A stretch of 64,000 nucleotides of DNA, from NCBI GenBank assembly GCA_027681045.1, contig JAQDCK010000002.1, positions 1-64,000 of the forward strand. The letters run 5' to 3'. The translations under genes were made by a program, and so were the position numbers. This document shows positions 42,380-51,403 of this stretch, piece by piece. This DNA is from Lactobacillaceae bacterium AF64-9pH9TA. GTDB lineage: Bacteria; Bacillota; Bacilli; Lactobacillales; Lactobacillaceae. The notes below the pieces were generated by a model, which made no database searches, had not been told where the DNA came from, and was given only the letters and a program-made list of their open reading frames with translations. The stretch's first letter is position 1. The number at the start of each line of letters is the position of its first letter.

Positions 42380-43173
42380 AAGTAGCTATCGTTCACAATG
42401 ACCGCGTGACCACCCAGGTGGCGGTCCGGCACCTGCAGGTGCTGCTCGCGGAAAAAGGCATTTTGCAGGACCAGCAGCATCCCGACCTGGTAATTTCTGT
42501 CGGCGGTGACGGGACCTTGATCTCTGCCTTTCACAAGTATAAGCAGCAGCTGGACAAGGTCTGCTTTGCCGGCATCCACACCGGCCACCTGGGCTTTTAC
42601 ACCGACTGGCGGAACTACGACATGGAGAAGTTGGTTGACGCCCTGGCCAGCCACCCCGTTGAGGAAAACGAGGTAGGCTACCCGCTTTTGGACATGAAGG
42701 TAACCACCAGCTGCGGGGAGAAGCGTTTTTTGGCCTTAAATGAAGCCTCAATCAAGCGGATCTCCAAGACCATGGAAGCTGAGGTCTGGCTTGGGGGCGA
42801 GCGTTTTGAGAATTTCCGGGGCGACGGGCTCTGCGTGTCAACCCCGACCGGGTCAACGGCCTACAGCAAGTCTTTGGGCGGAGCGGTAATCCACCCCCGC
42901 CTCAAGGCTCTGCAGCTGACCGAAATTGCCTCGATCAACAACCTGGTCTTCCGGACGGTGGGCTCGCCCATCGTTATTGCCCCGGATGAGTGGATCACCA
43001 TCGTGCCGAAGATTTCCGACCGGGCGGTCGTGATCGTCGACGGGGAAAGGATCAGCTTGACCGACGTGCAGAAAGTAGATTATAAAATTGCGGCGGAAGA
43101 GATTCGCTTTTACCAGTATGGCCACCACCATTTTTGGGAGCGGGTCAACGACGCCTTCATTGGTGACAGATAG
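42376..43173 (+). CDS. nadK: NAD kinase
   Basis: Phosphorylates NAD to NADP. Seen: SVGGDGTLISAFH, ALNEASIKR and GDGLCVSTPTGSTAYSKSLGG. 265 residues. Overlaps relQ by four bases and the next gene by one, forming the conserved relQ-nadK-rluD operon. Confidence 0.96.
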   Translation: MKVAIVHNDRVTTQVAVRHLQVLLAEKGILQDQQHPDLVISVGGDGTLISAFHKYKQQLDKVCFAGIHTGHLGFYTDWRNYDMEKLVDALASHPVEENEVGYPLLDMKVTTSCGEKRFLALNEASIKRISKTMEAEVWLGGERFENFRGDGLCVSTPTGSTAYSKSLGGAVIHPRLKALQLTEIASINNLVFRTVGSPIVIAPDEWITIVPKISDRAVVIVDGERISLTDVQKVDYKIAAEEIRFYQYGHHHFWERVNDAFIGDR

Positions 43174-44081
43174 TGCAAGTATACAAAATGATTGTTGCGA
43201 AAAATGACCCAGGCCAGCTGAGTCATTTTTTGCTGAAAAAAGGTTTTTCCCGGCGGGCAGTCAACAACTGCAAGAACCACGGAGGGATGATGCTGGTCAA
43301 CCACCACCGCCGGAATGGCAGCTACCGGCTAAAAGAAGGGGACGTGGTCCACTTTTTGATGGGCCAAGAGCCGATCAACCCCTGGCTCAAGGTCTCTCGC
43401 CGGCCCCTGGACATTGTTGAAGAAACGGCTGACTATTTGGTGATCAACAAGCCGGCCGGCCTTTTGTCGATTCCTTCCGGCTTTCACGCTGAAGACGCGG
43501 TAATCAACCGGGTGCTGGCTTACTTTGAAAAGCAGGGGGTCAACCCCGCCTACGTCAAGCCCCACATCGTGACCCGGCTAGACCAGGACACTTCCGGCCT
43601 GGTTCTCTTGGGCAAGAACGCCATCGCCCATGACCGCTTCAGCAAGCTAGGCAAGGATGCTTTTATCAAAAAGTACCACGCTATCGTCCATGGCAACTTT
43701 GCCGAAGGAGATTTAAGCGGCTTGATCGACAAGCCCCTGGCCCGGGTGGGGGACACGGTCAAGCGGGAGGTCAACCCAAAGGGGCAAAGGGCTTTGACTG
43801 AATACCGGGTCCTTGACCAGGTCCCGGGGGCCAGTTTAGTTGAACTCCGCCTGTTGACCGGCCGGACCCACCAGATCCGGATCCACATGGCTTCCATCGG
43901 CCATACCCTTTACGGAGACGACCTTTACGGGGCCAGGGATGCTTTTGCCCGCCAGGCCTTGAACTGCTTCTACCTGGCTTTCCCCAACCCCTTCAGCGGG
44001 GAAGAGCGGGAGATTGAGATTCCCGACCCGGGCGACATGCAGGGCTTGTGGCGGCAGCTGAAGCAAGAAGCAGGGAAATAA
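43173..44081 (+). CDS. RluD-family pseudouridine synthase
   Basis: RNA pseudouridine synthase. Seen: an S4-like N-terminal RNA-binding part, the catalytic Asp in TRLDQDTSGLVLLGKN, ALTEYRVLDQ, LTGRTHQIRIHMASIGHTLYGD. 302 residues, YjbO type. GTG start shares its first base with the nadK stop. Target uridine unknown. Confidence 0.93.
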   Translation: MQVYKMIVAKNDPGQLSHFLLKKGFSRRAVNNCKNHGGMMLVNHHRRNGSYRLKEGDVVHFLMGQEPINPWLKVSRRPLDIVEETADYLVINKPAGLLSIPSGFHAEDAVINRVLAYFEKQGVNPAYVKPHIVTRLDQDTSGLVLLGKNAIAHDRFSKLGKDAFIKKYHAIVHGNFAEGDLSGLIDKPLARVGDTVKREVNPKGQRALTEYRVLDQVPGASLVELRLLTGRTHQIRIHMASIGHTLYGDDLYGARDAFARQALNCFYLAFPNPFSGEEREIEIPDPGDMQGLWRQLKQEAGK

Positions 44082-44113
44082 ATTAGCAGCAAAATACCAA
44101 AACAAGAAAAGCA

Positions 44114-44144
44114 AAAAGGAGACAGGCAGGCCTGTCTCCTTTTC
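44114..44144. terminator. Bidirectional terminator
   Basis: AAAAGGAGACAGGC pairs perfectly with GCCTGTCTCCTTTT, loop AG; serves convergent genes. Confidence 0.93.
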
Positions 44145-44165
44145 TTATTCATCTATTATCTATTT

Positions 44166-44354
44166 TTACGCGTTTGAGATTACTGCCCAAGCCAGGCCTC
44201 CGAGGGCACAGATGGCCAGCAGCGGCAAAACCACTGAGCTGAGCAAGGCAAAGGCCAGGCCAACCCCGATCAAAAAGATCAGAACCCGCCAGAGGGCCAC
44301 GCCCATCTTCCAGCAGAGCCATAAAATAAAAAGTAAGCAAAGCAAACTTAACAT
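44166..44354 (-). CDS. Small membrane protein (unrecognised)
   Basis: 62 residues, almost wholly hydrophobic with two or three membrane segments (LLCLLFILWLCW, VLIFLIGVGLAFALL, LLAICALGGLAW). ATG with AGAGGA ten bases upstream. A second overlapping frame from a GTG nearby gives a less plausible protein. Its compact membrane form resembles phage-shock or envelope-stress small proteins, but no family is recognised. Confidence 0.55.
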   Translation of the reverse strand: MLSLLCLLFILWLCWKMGVALWRVLIFLIGVGLAFALLSSVVLPLLAICALGGLAWAVISNA

Positions 44355-44425
44355 GTTTATTCACCGTCCTCTAGCTTGCTATCCTTGAGCAATAATCATA
44401 GCATATTTTCGCGTGAATACAAGTA

Positions 44426-45253
44426 TTACGCAAATACCAGACCGCAGATGATGACGATGATCCCCAAAACAATCCGGTACCAGCCAAATGGCTTGAAGTC
44501 GTGGGTCTGCACGTACTTGAGCAGGAACTTGATTGACAGGTAGGCCACGATGAAGGAAATGATCATGCCGACCAAGAGGATGGCCAGCTGGTTGCCGACA
44601 AAGACGTGACCGGCCTTGAAGAACTTGACCAGCTTCAAAAGAGATGCCCCGAACATGGTCGGGATAGCCAGGAAGAAGGAGAACTCAGTTGCCACGTAGC
44701 GGCTTGACCCGATCAGCATGGCCCCCAGAATAGTTGCCCCGGACCGGGAAGTCCCCGGGATCATGGACAAAACCTGGAAGCAGCCGATCAAGAGAGCAGT
44801 CTTATAGCTCATCTTGTTTAAGTCAGTCAAGCTTGGCTGCCGCTTGGCGTAGTAGTTTTCCAGGATGATGAAGAGGACACCGTAGATGATCAAGGTGGCG
44901 GAAATTACCTGCCAGGAGGTCATGTTTTCTTCCAGCCAGTCATTCAGCGGCAAGCCAATGATGATTGACGGCAGGACGGCCGCGATGACCTTGAACCAGA
45001 TCTGCCAGGTCTGGCCTTTTTCACGCTTGCTCTTTGACGGGGCAAAAGGATTCAGCTTGTTAAAGTAGATTACGATGACGCTCAAGATGGCCCCCAGCTG
45101 GATGACAACCATGAACATGTTGATGAAGCTGGTTGGCTGGTCTAACTTGATGATGTAGTCGGCCAGGTAGAGGTGGCCAGTTGAGGAAATCGGCAGAAAT
45201 TCCGTAACCCCTTCGATGATGCCGAGAATGATGGCTTTGAAAATGTCTAGCAT
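44426..45253 (-). CDS. uppP: Undecaprenyl-diphosphatase UppP (BacA)
   Basis: Recycles the lipid carrier for wall synthesis by dephosphorylating undecaprenyl diphosphate; can confer bacitracin tolerance. Seen: [20 protein letters not shown], and [10 protein letters not shown], the two active-site loops, in an eight-helix protein. 275 residues. Ribosome site GGAG is about 15 bases from the ATG, farther than usual. 23 bases downstream of the lactonase gene, so perhaps co-transcribed. Confidence 0.95.
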   Translation of the reverse strand: MLDIFKAIILGIIEGVTEFLPISSTGHLYLADYIIKLDQPTSFINMFMVVIQLGAILSVIVIYFNKLNPFAPSKSKREKGQTWQIWFKVIAAVLPSIIIGLPLNDWLEENMTSWQVISATLIIYGVLFIILENYYAKRQPSLTDLNKMSYKTALLIGCFQVLSMIPGTSRSGATILGAMLIGSSRYVATEFSFFLAIPTMFGASLLKLVKFFKAGHVFVGNQLAILLVGMIISFIVAYLSIKFLLKYVQTHDFKPFGWYRIVLGIIVIICGLVFA

Positions 45254-45276
45254 GTTACTAAAAAAATACTCCTAAC

Positions 45277-46287
45277 TTAATCAGTGAATAAAACTCTAGT
45301 GCCTTCCGGAACCGCGATGTCCTTTTCCAGTGGGGTCAAGGTTCCGTCGCTTTGCCGCTGGTAGAGGGTGGCGTTGTTGCTGTTTTGGTTGGCGGCAACG
45401 ACGTACTTTTCCTCCGCGTCCCAGTTGAAGTCCCGCGGGAATTCGCCAAAAGTTGACACCCGCTGGACCAGCTTCAGGGCCTGGTCCGGCAAAACGGCAA
45501 AGACGGCGATTGAGTCGTGTCCGCGGTTGGACACGTAAAGGAATTTGCCGTTACTTGACAGGCGGATGGCCGCTGTCCCGTTGTGCTGGTCCCAGCTTTC
45601 CGGAATGGTTGAGTAGGTGGCCAGGGACCGGAACATCCAGTTTTCTTCGTCGAACTTGACCACGTTGACCTGGCTGGAAAGTTCGCCGACCACGTAGAAG
45701 TACTTGCCGTCCGGTGAGAAGGCCAGGTGGCGGCTGCCAAAGCCGTCTTCATTTTGGTAGCTGGCCAGGTGGGTCAGCTTTTGCCCGTCAAAAGCGTAGA
45801 AGTCGACTCTGTCTTGGCCCAGGTCACAGGAAACCAGGTGCCCGCCCGGAGTTTCGTCAAAGTAGTGCGGGTGAGCGCCGGCTTGTTCAGGTCGCGGCCC
45901 CAAAGCCTTGTTTTCGTGCTTGACCTGGTCAAGCAGGGTCAGCTGGCCCTGGTCATCATAGCTGATGACGGCCAAGACGCCAGTGTGGTAGTTAGCCGTG
46001 TAGAGCAGCTTCTTTTCCTTGTTGATGCCGATATAGGCCGGAGAAGACCCTTCGTGCAGCAGCTGGCTGACCAGCTTGCCGTTTGCAAAGGCCGCGATGC
46101 CTCCCTGGCCGTTTTCATTCTTAATGGTAAAAATGAACTGGCCGTCCTTTTGGAAATAGGTTGGCCCGCCGACTTCAATGACGTTTCTTCTTTGTTCCAG
46201 ATGGGCCTGGTCACCGGAGCCGATAAAGTCAAACTGGTAGACGCCGGCTGACTCGTGCTTAGTGTAGCCGCCGATTAAAATATGCAA
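45277..46287 (-). CDS. Lactonase family beta-propeller protein
   Basis: Seven-bladed propeller of the 6-phosphogluconolactonase (Pgl/YkgB) type. Seen: GGYTKHESAGVYQF start, AHPHYFDETPGGHLVSCDLGQDRV, GSRHLAFSPDGKYFYVVGE and YVSNRGHDSIAVF. 336 residues. TTG start with AGGAGG six bases upstream. It may supply the oxidative pentose phosphate or phosphoketolase route; other lactone substrates are possible. Confidence 0.88.
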   Translation of the reverse strand: MHILIGGYTKHESAGVYQFDFIGSGDQAHLEQRRNVIEVGGPTYFQKDGQFIFTIKNENGQGGIAAFANGKLVSQLLHEGSSPAYIGINKEKKLLYTANYHTGVLAVISYDDQGQLTLLDQVKHENKALGPRPEQAGAHPHYFDETPGGHLVSCDLGQDRVDFYAFDGQKLTHLASYQNEDGFGSRHLAFSPDGKYFYVVGELSSQVNVVKFDEENWMFRSLATYSTIPESWDQHNGTAAIRLSSNGKFLYVSNRGHDSIAVFAVLPDQALKLVQRVSTFGEFPRDFNWDAEEKYVVAANQNSNNATLYQRQSDGTLTPLEKDIAVPEGTRVLFTD

Positions 46288-46451
46288 TTTAAACCTCCTT
46301 ATTTACTCCACAATAACTCTAGTTTAAATATTAAGCTTATCTTTAGCAAATGTCGATAAGAGATAGGCGTCCGTAAAGAATAATTAACAATTCTTTTCTT
46401 CTTTGCTTTAAGTTAGCAGTGAGTATGTTAGAATTTAACCAGGTGATAAAA

Positions 46452-46832
46452 ATGAAATGGATATCTACAATTAAAGCAATCGGACCAAACGCGATCAGCG
46501 AGAAAGACCGCGTTGTAATTTTATTTGGCCAGACGGCCAATGATGAACTGCAGGACGTTTCCGTCATCCAGGCCTTTGATGATGAACAGGCTGCCCAGGC
46601 AGTCGTGCTCAAGAAGGGCGACACGGTAACCATCGACGGAACGACCTTCTTGATCAACTATGTTGGCCCTATGGCAGTCAGCAACTTGCGGGCCTTGCAG
46701 CATGCCAGCCTATTTTTCACTGACAAAGTGCCAAAGAAGCCAATGTCCAACGCCCTCTACCTGGACTTGCCAGAAGACCAGGAAATGCCTAAGTTCAGAG
46801 TCAACGACGAAATCGTTTACGAGCACCTGTAG
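46452..46832 (+). CDS. PTS glucitol/sorbitol-type IIA component
   Basis: Soluble PTS phosphocarrier of the GutA family. Seen: IGPNAISEKDRVVILFGQTA, a beta-rich body and YVGPMAVSNLRALQHASLFF. 126 residues, normal. ATG at 46452 with AGGTGA seven bases upstream. It has no IIB or IIC neighbour, so it may be an orphan regulator or serve a distant transporter. The AI-2E transporter gene follows after nine bases. Confidence 0.85.
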   Translation: MKWISTIKAIGPNAISEKDRVVILFGQTANDELQDVSVIQAFDDEQAAQAVVLKKGDTVTIDGTTFLINYVGPMAVSNLRALQHASLFFTDKVPKKPMSNALYLDLPEDQEMPKFRVNDEIVYEHL

Positions 46833-46841
46833 GCTGGATTA

Positions 46842-48023
46842 ATGAAGAAAAGAGACACGAGCCTCTTTACGGACTGGGTGCTCAATAACCGCTTCAGCGT
46901 CGGCTTAATCAATGTGCTCTTGGCCTTAGTGATCATTTTGGTCTTCAACAAGATTTCCTTTATCTTGAACCCGGTCAACACCTTCATCAGTGCTATCATG
47001 CCGCCAGTTTTGGTGGCCATGGTCCAGTACTATCTGATGGAGCCGGTGGTGGACAAGTTGGAGGAGAAGTTCAAGGTGCCGCGGACGGTCACCATCCTGG
47101 TGATTTTTGCCATAGTGACGGTCTTCTTGATCTGGGCGATCAATTCCTTGATCCCGGTCGTGCAGAGCCAGATTGACTCTTTAGTTAAGAACTGGCCCAC
47201 GATCTGGAAGAATTCGACCAACGCGGTTGATGAACTCCTGCACAGCCCGAAATTCAGTGGTTTGCGCGATTCTTTGCAAAAGCAGATGACTTCCTTGCAG
47301 AAGAATTTCAGCAAGAGCATGGGGTCAACCGTCTCCAGCGCCCTGGGCAATTTGACCAGCGCGGTTACCGTAGCGACGGCTGTTTTCACGACCCTGGCCA
47401 CGGCCCCATTTTTGCTCTTCTTTATGCTGAAAGACGGGCACAAATTGCGGCCGTTTCTGGTCAAATTCGCTCCCCAACGCTGGGAACAGGCGACCAGTAA
47501 CCTGCTTCACGAAGTCAACCAGGCCGTGTCCTCTTACGTGATCGGCCAGGTCTCTGTGGCCATCTGCGTGGGGATTATGTTCTTCATCGGCTACACGATT
47601 ATCGGCGAGCCTTACGGGGCAGCCCTGGCGATCTGCGCTGGCTTTTTGAACCTGATCCCTTACTTTGGGACCTTTATCGGTTTGATTCCGGCCTTGATCA
47701 TTGCCTTGGTGACTAATTTGCCGATGGTGGCGAAGGTTCTTGCTGTCTTCTTCATTGAGCAGATCATCGAAACCCGGGTCATCAGTCCGCTGGTTGTCGG
47801 CAACCGTTTGAAGATGCACCCGGCGACGACGATCATTGTCATGCTGGGGGCCGGCTCAGTCTGGGGCCTGTGGGGCGTAGTCGGCGGAATTCCCGCCTAC
47901 GCGGTGATGAAGATCCTTTTGACCCACATCTACCAGTACTACCGGAAGGTTTCCCACCTCTATGACGACAGTTTCCAGGATGAAGACCAAGCTGAACGAG
48001 AAGAAAAGAAAGGAAATAAATGA
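46842..48023 (+). CDS. AI-2E family transporter
   Basis: Eight-helix membrane protein of the AI-2E (YdiK/PerM, TqsA) family. Seen: IMPPVLVAMVQYYLMEPVVDKLEEK, GAALAICAGFLNLIPYFGTFIGLIPAL-type segment, and ETRVISPLVVGNRLKMHP. 393 residues. Members export small molecules or act as sodium/proton antiporters, so a quorum-sensing role should not be assumed. Overlaps trmL by four bases. Confidence 0.88.
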   Translation: MKKRDTSLFTDWVLNNRFSVGLINVLLALVIILVFNKISFILNPVNTFISAIMPPVLVAMVQYYLMEPVVDKLEEKFKVPRTVTILVIFAIVTVFLIWAINSLIPVVQSQIDSLVKNWPTIWKNSTNAVDELLHSPKFSGLRDSLQKQMTSLQKNFSKSMGSTVSSALGNLTSAVTVATAVFTTLATAPFLLFFMLKDGHKLRPFLVKFAPQRWEQATSNLLHEVNQAVSSYVIGQVSVAICVGIMFFIGYTIIGEPYGAALAICAGFLNLIPYFGTFIGLIPALIIALVTNLPMVAKVLAVFFIEQIIETRVISPLVVGNRLKMHPATTIIVMLGAGSVWGLWGVVGGIPAYAVMKILLTHIYQYYRKVSHLYDDSFQDEDQAEREEKKGNK

Positions 48024-48577
48024 CCAACCATATTGTTTTGTTTGAGCCGGAAATTCCCGACAATACTGGCAATATCGCCAGAACCTGCGCGGGAACCAAT
48101 ACGGTCTTGGACTTGATCGAGCCCTTGGGCTTCCGCTTGGATGACAAGCACCTCAAGAGGGCCGTTCTGGATTACGGCGGCGAAGTCGAAATCCACCGCC
48201 ACGATGACTTGCGTGCCTTTCTGGCCTCTTTGCCGGACAATGCCGAGATGTACTTGATCTCCAAGTTCTCCAGCAAGTCCTACACTGACGTTGACTATAC
48301 GGATGAAAGCAAGGACTACTACTTTGTTTTTGGCCGGGAAACGACCGGTCTGCCGGAAACCTTCATGCGGCAATACGAAGACCGAAATCTCCGCATTCCC
48401 ATGTCCGACAAGATCCGGGCCTTCAATCTGTCTAATTCGGCAGCAATCGTAATTTTTGAAGCCCTGCGCCAGCAAGGCTTTCCCCACATGGAAAAGTCCC
48501 ACCACTATGAAAACGACAAGCTCAAGGACGACTACAACCGTCCTGGCCGCTACCAGCGGAACCTGCCTAAGCATTAG
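48020..48577 (+). CDS. trmL: tRNA (cytidine/uridine(34)-2'-O)-methyltransferase TrmL
   Basis: SPOUT methyltransferase for the wobble base of tRNA-Leu. Seen: NHIVLFEPEIPDNTGNIART, FVFGRETTGLPETFM and MSDKIRAFNLSNSAAIVIFEALRQ. 185 residues. Coupled to the previous gene by ATGA. Confidence 0.94.
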   Translation: MTNHIVLFEPEIPDNTGNIARTCAGTNTVLDLIEPLGFRLDDKHLKRAVLDYGGEVEIHRHDDLRAFLASLPDNAEMYLISKFSSKSYTDVDYTDESKDYYFVFGRETTGLPETFMRQYEDRNLRIPMSDKIRAFNLSNSAAIVIFEALRQQGFPHMEKSHHYENDKLKDDYNRPGRYQRNLPKH

Positions 48578-48607
48578 TGACTAAAAAGAAATTTATGAGG
48601 TAAAATC

Positions 48608-49003
48608 ATGGAATTTAACAAGCAGACCCCAATCATCGTTCGCGCCTTTCACTATGACCTGCTCGATGAACCAGAAGAAAAGAACGAAGTCAACGTGGCT
48701 ATCCGCCAGGTTGTCGCTACCGGCGAAGACGGCGTTGAAGATGCCGGCGAAGCAGGTGGCTACTACGAAGTAGCCGTTGTCTACGACGTTACCCCAGACG
48801 AAGACAACACCATCGAAATCAGCGGGGTCAACACCCAAGTCGTTCAACTTTTAGGCTACCACGGCGACGGCCAGGACCTGGACCAGGAAACCTACCGTTT
48901 GCTCAGCCGGCCGCTGGTTGAATACATCGAAACCTTGACTTACGAAGTTAGCCAGGTTGCCTTGGACGAACCGATCAACTTGGACTTTGAACCTAATTTC
49001 TAA
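48608..49003 (+). CDS. DUF1149 family protein
   Basis: Acidic 131-residue protein of the DUF1149 family with a SecB-like fold in known structures. Seen: NKQTPIIVRAFHYDLLDE, beta-rich core, LSRPLVEYIETLTYEVSQVAL. GAGGT before the ATG. Could be a chaperone-like protein, but this is not proven. Confidence 0.82.
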   Translation: MEFNKQTPIIVRAFHYDLLDEPEEKNEVNVAIRQVVATGEDGVEDAGEAGGYYEVAVVYDVTPDEDNTIEISGVNTQVVQLLGYHGDGQDLDQETYRLLSRPLVEYIETLTYEVSQVALDEPINLDFEPNF

Positions 49004-49022
49004 GAATTGAGCAGGTGAAGAA

Positions 49023-51398
49023 ATGCCTCGAAAGAAAAGGCAGGCTAATCGTAAAAACAAAAGTAAAAAGAAAACAGAAGAATCTTTGAGCTGGGTGGTT
49101 ACCGGGATTGTCTTGATCCTGGTAGCCATTTTGGCGTTATTGCGCTTTGGCTGGCTGGGCAAGGAATTGGCCAACCTTTTGCGGCTCTTGATCGGGGACA
49201 GCTACCTTTTAGGTGGCGCCTTTCTAGCTATTTTAGGCCTGGTCATGCTAATCTACGGCCAGCCGCCCCGCTTTGGCTTTAAACGGACAAGCGGCTTGAC
49301 TCTGGCTTACCTGGGCCTTTTGTACATTCTGGCCAGCCGTTTTTTCAATGTCAGAAGCGTCCACAGCGAATTTTTGCCCGCATTCAAGAACGTGATCTTT
49401 GAAGAATTAGCCCGGGCCAATGTCACCGTCAGCGTCGGCGGGGGCTGGATCGGAAGCTTCCTGTATGGGATCTTCTACCAGCTTTTAGGCCAGATTGGCG
49501 GCCTGTGCCTGGCCGTTTTGAACATAATCAGCGGGATCTTGATGTTCTTTGACGTCAAATTCCGCTCTCTGGTCGCCGCTTTTCAAAAAATCGGCCGGGC
49601 CTTCATCCAGCAAAGCAAGGACGGAGCCGGCCAGCTGAAGGAAAAGTATTCTGAATACAGGCAGCAGAAAAGCAAAGAACCCAACAACCGGGAGAAGCTG
49701 ACCGACCCTTGGCGGGATAGCGAAGAAGCTCAGCCTGCCAAGGCAGAGAAAAAAGCAAGACAAGAGAAGGCAGAGAAGCAAGAAGACAAGCCATCCCTGC
49801 CGGAAATCCAGGTGGCTGAGCAGCATCCCGACCCGCCGGTTACCCATTCACTGGAACTGGATGACCTGCCCAGACCCCGCAGCCAGGCTGAAGACGACCA
49901 GAAGATGATTTTGGCCGACCAGCAGGTTGACCATGGATTGGACAAGAGTACAGTCAACTATGATGACAACTACCAGTTCCCGCCCCTATCCCTGTTAAAG
50001 GCTGTCCAAGCCAGCGACCAGTCCAGCGACAAGGATAAAATCGGGCAAAACACGGCTATTTTGGAGGAAACCTTCAAGAGTTTCGGGGTGGAAGTCAATG
50101 TTAAAAAGGCAATTTTGGGCCCGACCATTACCCGCTACGAAGTCCAGCCAGCCGTCGGAGTCAAGGTCTCCCGGATCGTCAACCTGGCCGATGACTTAGC
50201 CCTGGCCCTGGCCGCCAAGGACATCAGAATTGAAGCCCCGATTCCGGGCAAGCCTTATATCGGGATCGAAGTGCCCAACCAGAAGGCCCAGTCCGTAGCC
50301 TTTAAGGACGCCATGGAGCACCAGGCCCAAAAGGCCAAGGACCATCCTTTGATGGTGCCTTTAGGCAAGGACGTGACCGGTCAGATTATCAGTGCTGACT
50401 TGACCAAGATGCCTCACTTGCTGGTAGCCGGGTCAACCGGGTCTGGTAAGTCTGTGGCCATTAACACGATTTTGACCAGCATCTTGATGAAGGCCCGGCC
50501 GGATGAAGTCAAGCTGGTTTTGATCGACCCGAAGATGGTTGAATTGTCAGTCTACAGCGGAGTACCCCACTTGATGATCCCGGTTGTCACTGACTCCCGC
50601 CTGGCTTCCAAGGCCCTTAAAAAAGTCGTCGATGAAATGGAGCGACGCTACAAGCTTTTTGCTGCCGGCAGCGTCCGCAATATGAGCGAATACAACCGCA
50701 AGGTGGCTGAGAACAACAAAGACAGCAGCCGGCCAGTAATGGAGCCTTTGCCGTATATTCTGGTCGTTGTTGACGAATTGAGCGACTTGATGATGGTCGG
50801 GGGTCATGACGTGGAAAACTCTATCGTTCGTCTGGGCCAGATGGCCCGGGCAGCCGGCATTCACATGATCCTGGCTACCCAAAGACCGAGCGTGGACGTC
50901 ATCACTGGTTTGATCAAGGCCAACGTGCCGTCAAGAATCTCCTTTGCCGTCTCCAGCGGGGTCGACTCCCGGACCATTTTGGACCAGGTCGGCGCTGAAA
51001 AATTGCTGGGCAGGGGGGACATGCTCTATTTGCCGATCGGGGCTTCCAAGCCGGAACGGATTCAGGGGGCCTATATCGACGTCGACGAGGTGGAAGCCGT
51101 TGTTGACTGGGTCAAGGGCCAGCAAAGCGCTGAATACGACGAGGGAATGATTCCCCAGGCCGGGGATGATGACGAAAATAGCAATGACGACGTTGACGAC
51201 GAATACTACCAGCAGGCCGTGGACCTGGTCCGCCGCCAGCAGTCAGCCAGCACCTCCATGCTGCAGCGGCGGTTCAGAATCGGCTACAACCGGGCTGCTC
51301 GCTTGATTGACGAGCTGGAAGAGCACGGGGTAGTCGGCCCGCCGGAAGGCTCCAAGCCACGCAAGGTGCTTTTGCCACCTGAAGGACAAGAAGAATAA
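49023..51398 (+). CDS. ftsK: DNA translocase FtsK/SpoIIIE
   Basis: Pumps chromosome DNA during septation. Seen: four N-terminal membrane helices (about residues 20-185), a charged linker rich in Lys/Glu (215-290), the alpha/beta motor with Walker A GSTGSGKSVAIN and Walker B ILVVVDELSDLM, and a C-terminal winged gamma domain (SASTSMLQRRFRIGYNRAARLID). 791 residues. Begins the ftsK-ymf-rodZ-pgsA run conserved with Bacillus. Confidence 0.96.
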   Translation: MPRKKRQANRKNKSKKKTEESLSWVVTGIVLILVAILALLRFGWLGKELANLLRLLIGDSYLLGGAFLAILGLVMLIYGQPPRFGFKRTSGLTLAYLGLLYILASRFFNVRSVHSEFLPAFKNVIFEELARANVTVSVGGGWIGSFLYGIFYQLLGQIGGLCLAVLNIISGILMFFDVKFRSLVAAFQKIGRAFIQQSKDGAGQLKEKYSEYRQQKSKEPNNREKLTDPWRDSEEAQPAKAEKKARQEKAEKQEDKPSLPEIQVAEQHPDPPVTHSLELDDLPRPRSQAEDDQKMILADQQVDHGLDKSTVNYDDNYQFPPLSLLKAVQASDQSSDKDKIGQNTAILEETFKSFGVEVNVKKAILGPTITRYEVQPAVGVKVSRIVNLADDLALALAAKDIRIEAPIPGKPYIGIEVPNQKAQSVAFKDAMEHQAQKAKDHPLMVPLGKDVTGQIISADLTKMPHLLVAGSTGSGKSVAINTILTSILMKARPDEVKLVLIDPKMVELSVYSGVPHLMIPVVTDSRLASKALKKVVDEMERRYKLFAAGSVRNMSEYNRKVAENNKDSSRPVMEPLPYILVVVDELSDLMMVGGHDVENSIVRLGQMARAAGIHMILATQRPSVDVITGLIKANVPSRISFAVSSGVDSRTILDQVGAEKLLGRGDMLYLPIGASKPERIQGAYIDVDEVEAVVDWVKGQQSAEYDEGMIPQAGDDDENSNDDVDDEYYQQAVDLVRRQQSASTSMLQRRFRIGYNRAARLIDELEEHGVVGPPEGSKPRKVLLPPEGQEE

Positions 51399-51403
51399 AA
51401 ATA

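Noticed and set aside
44149..44364. 71-codon alternative frame over the small membrane protein
   Set aside because: Starts two bases from its ribosome site and gives a Gly/Pro-rich non-membrane sequence; the other frame is a coherent hydrophobic protein.
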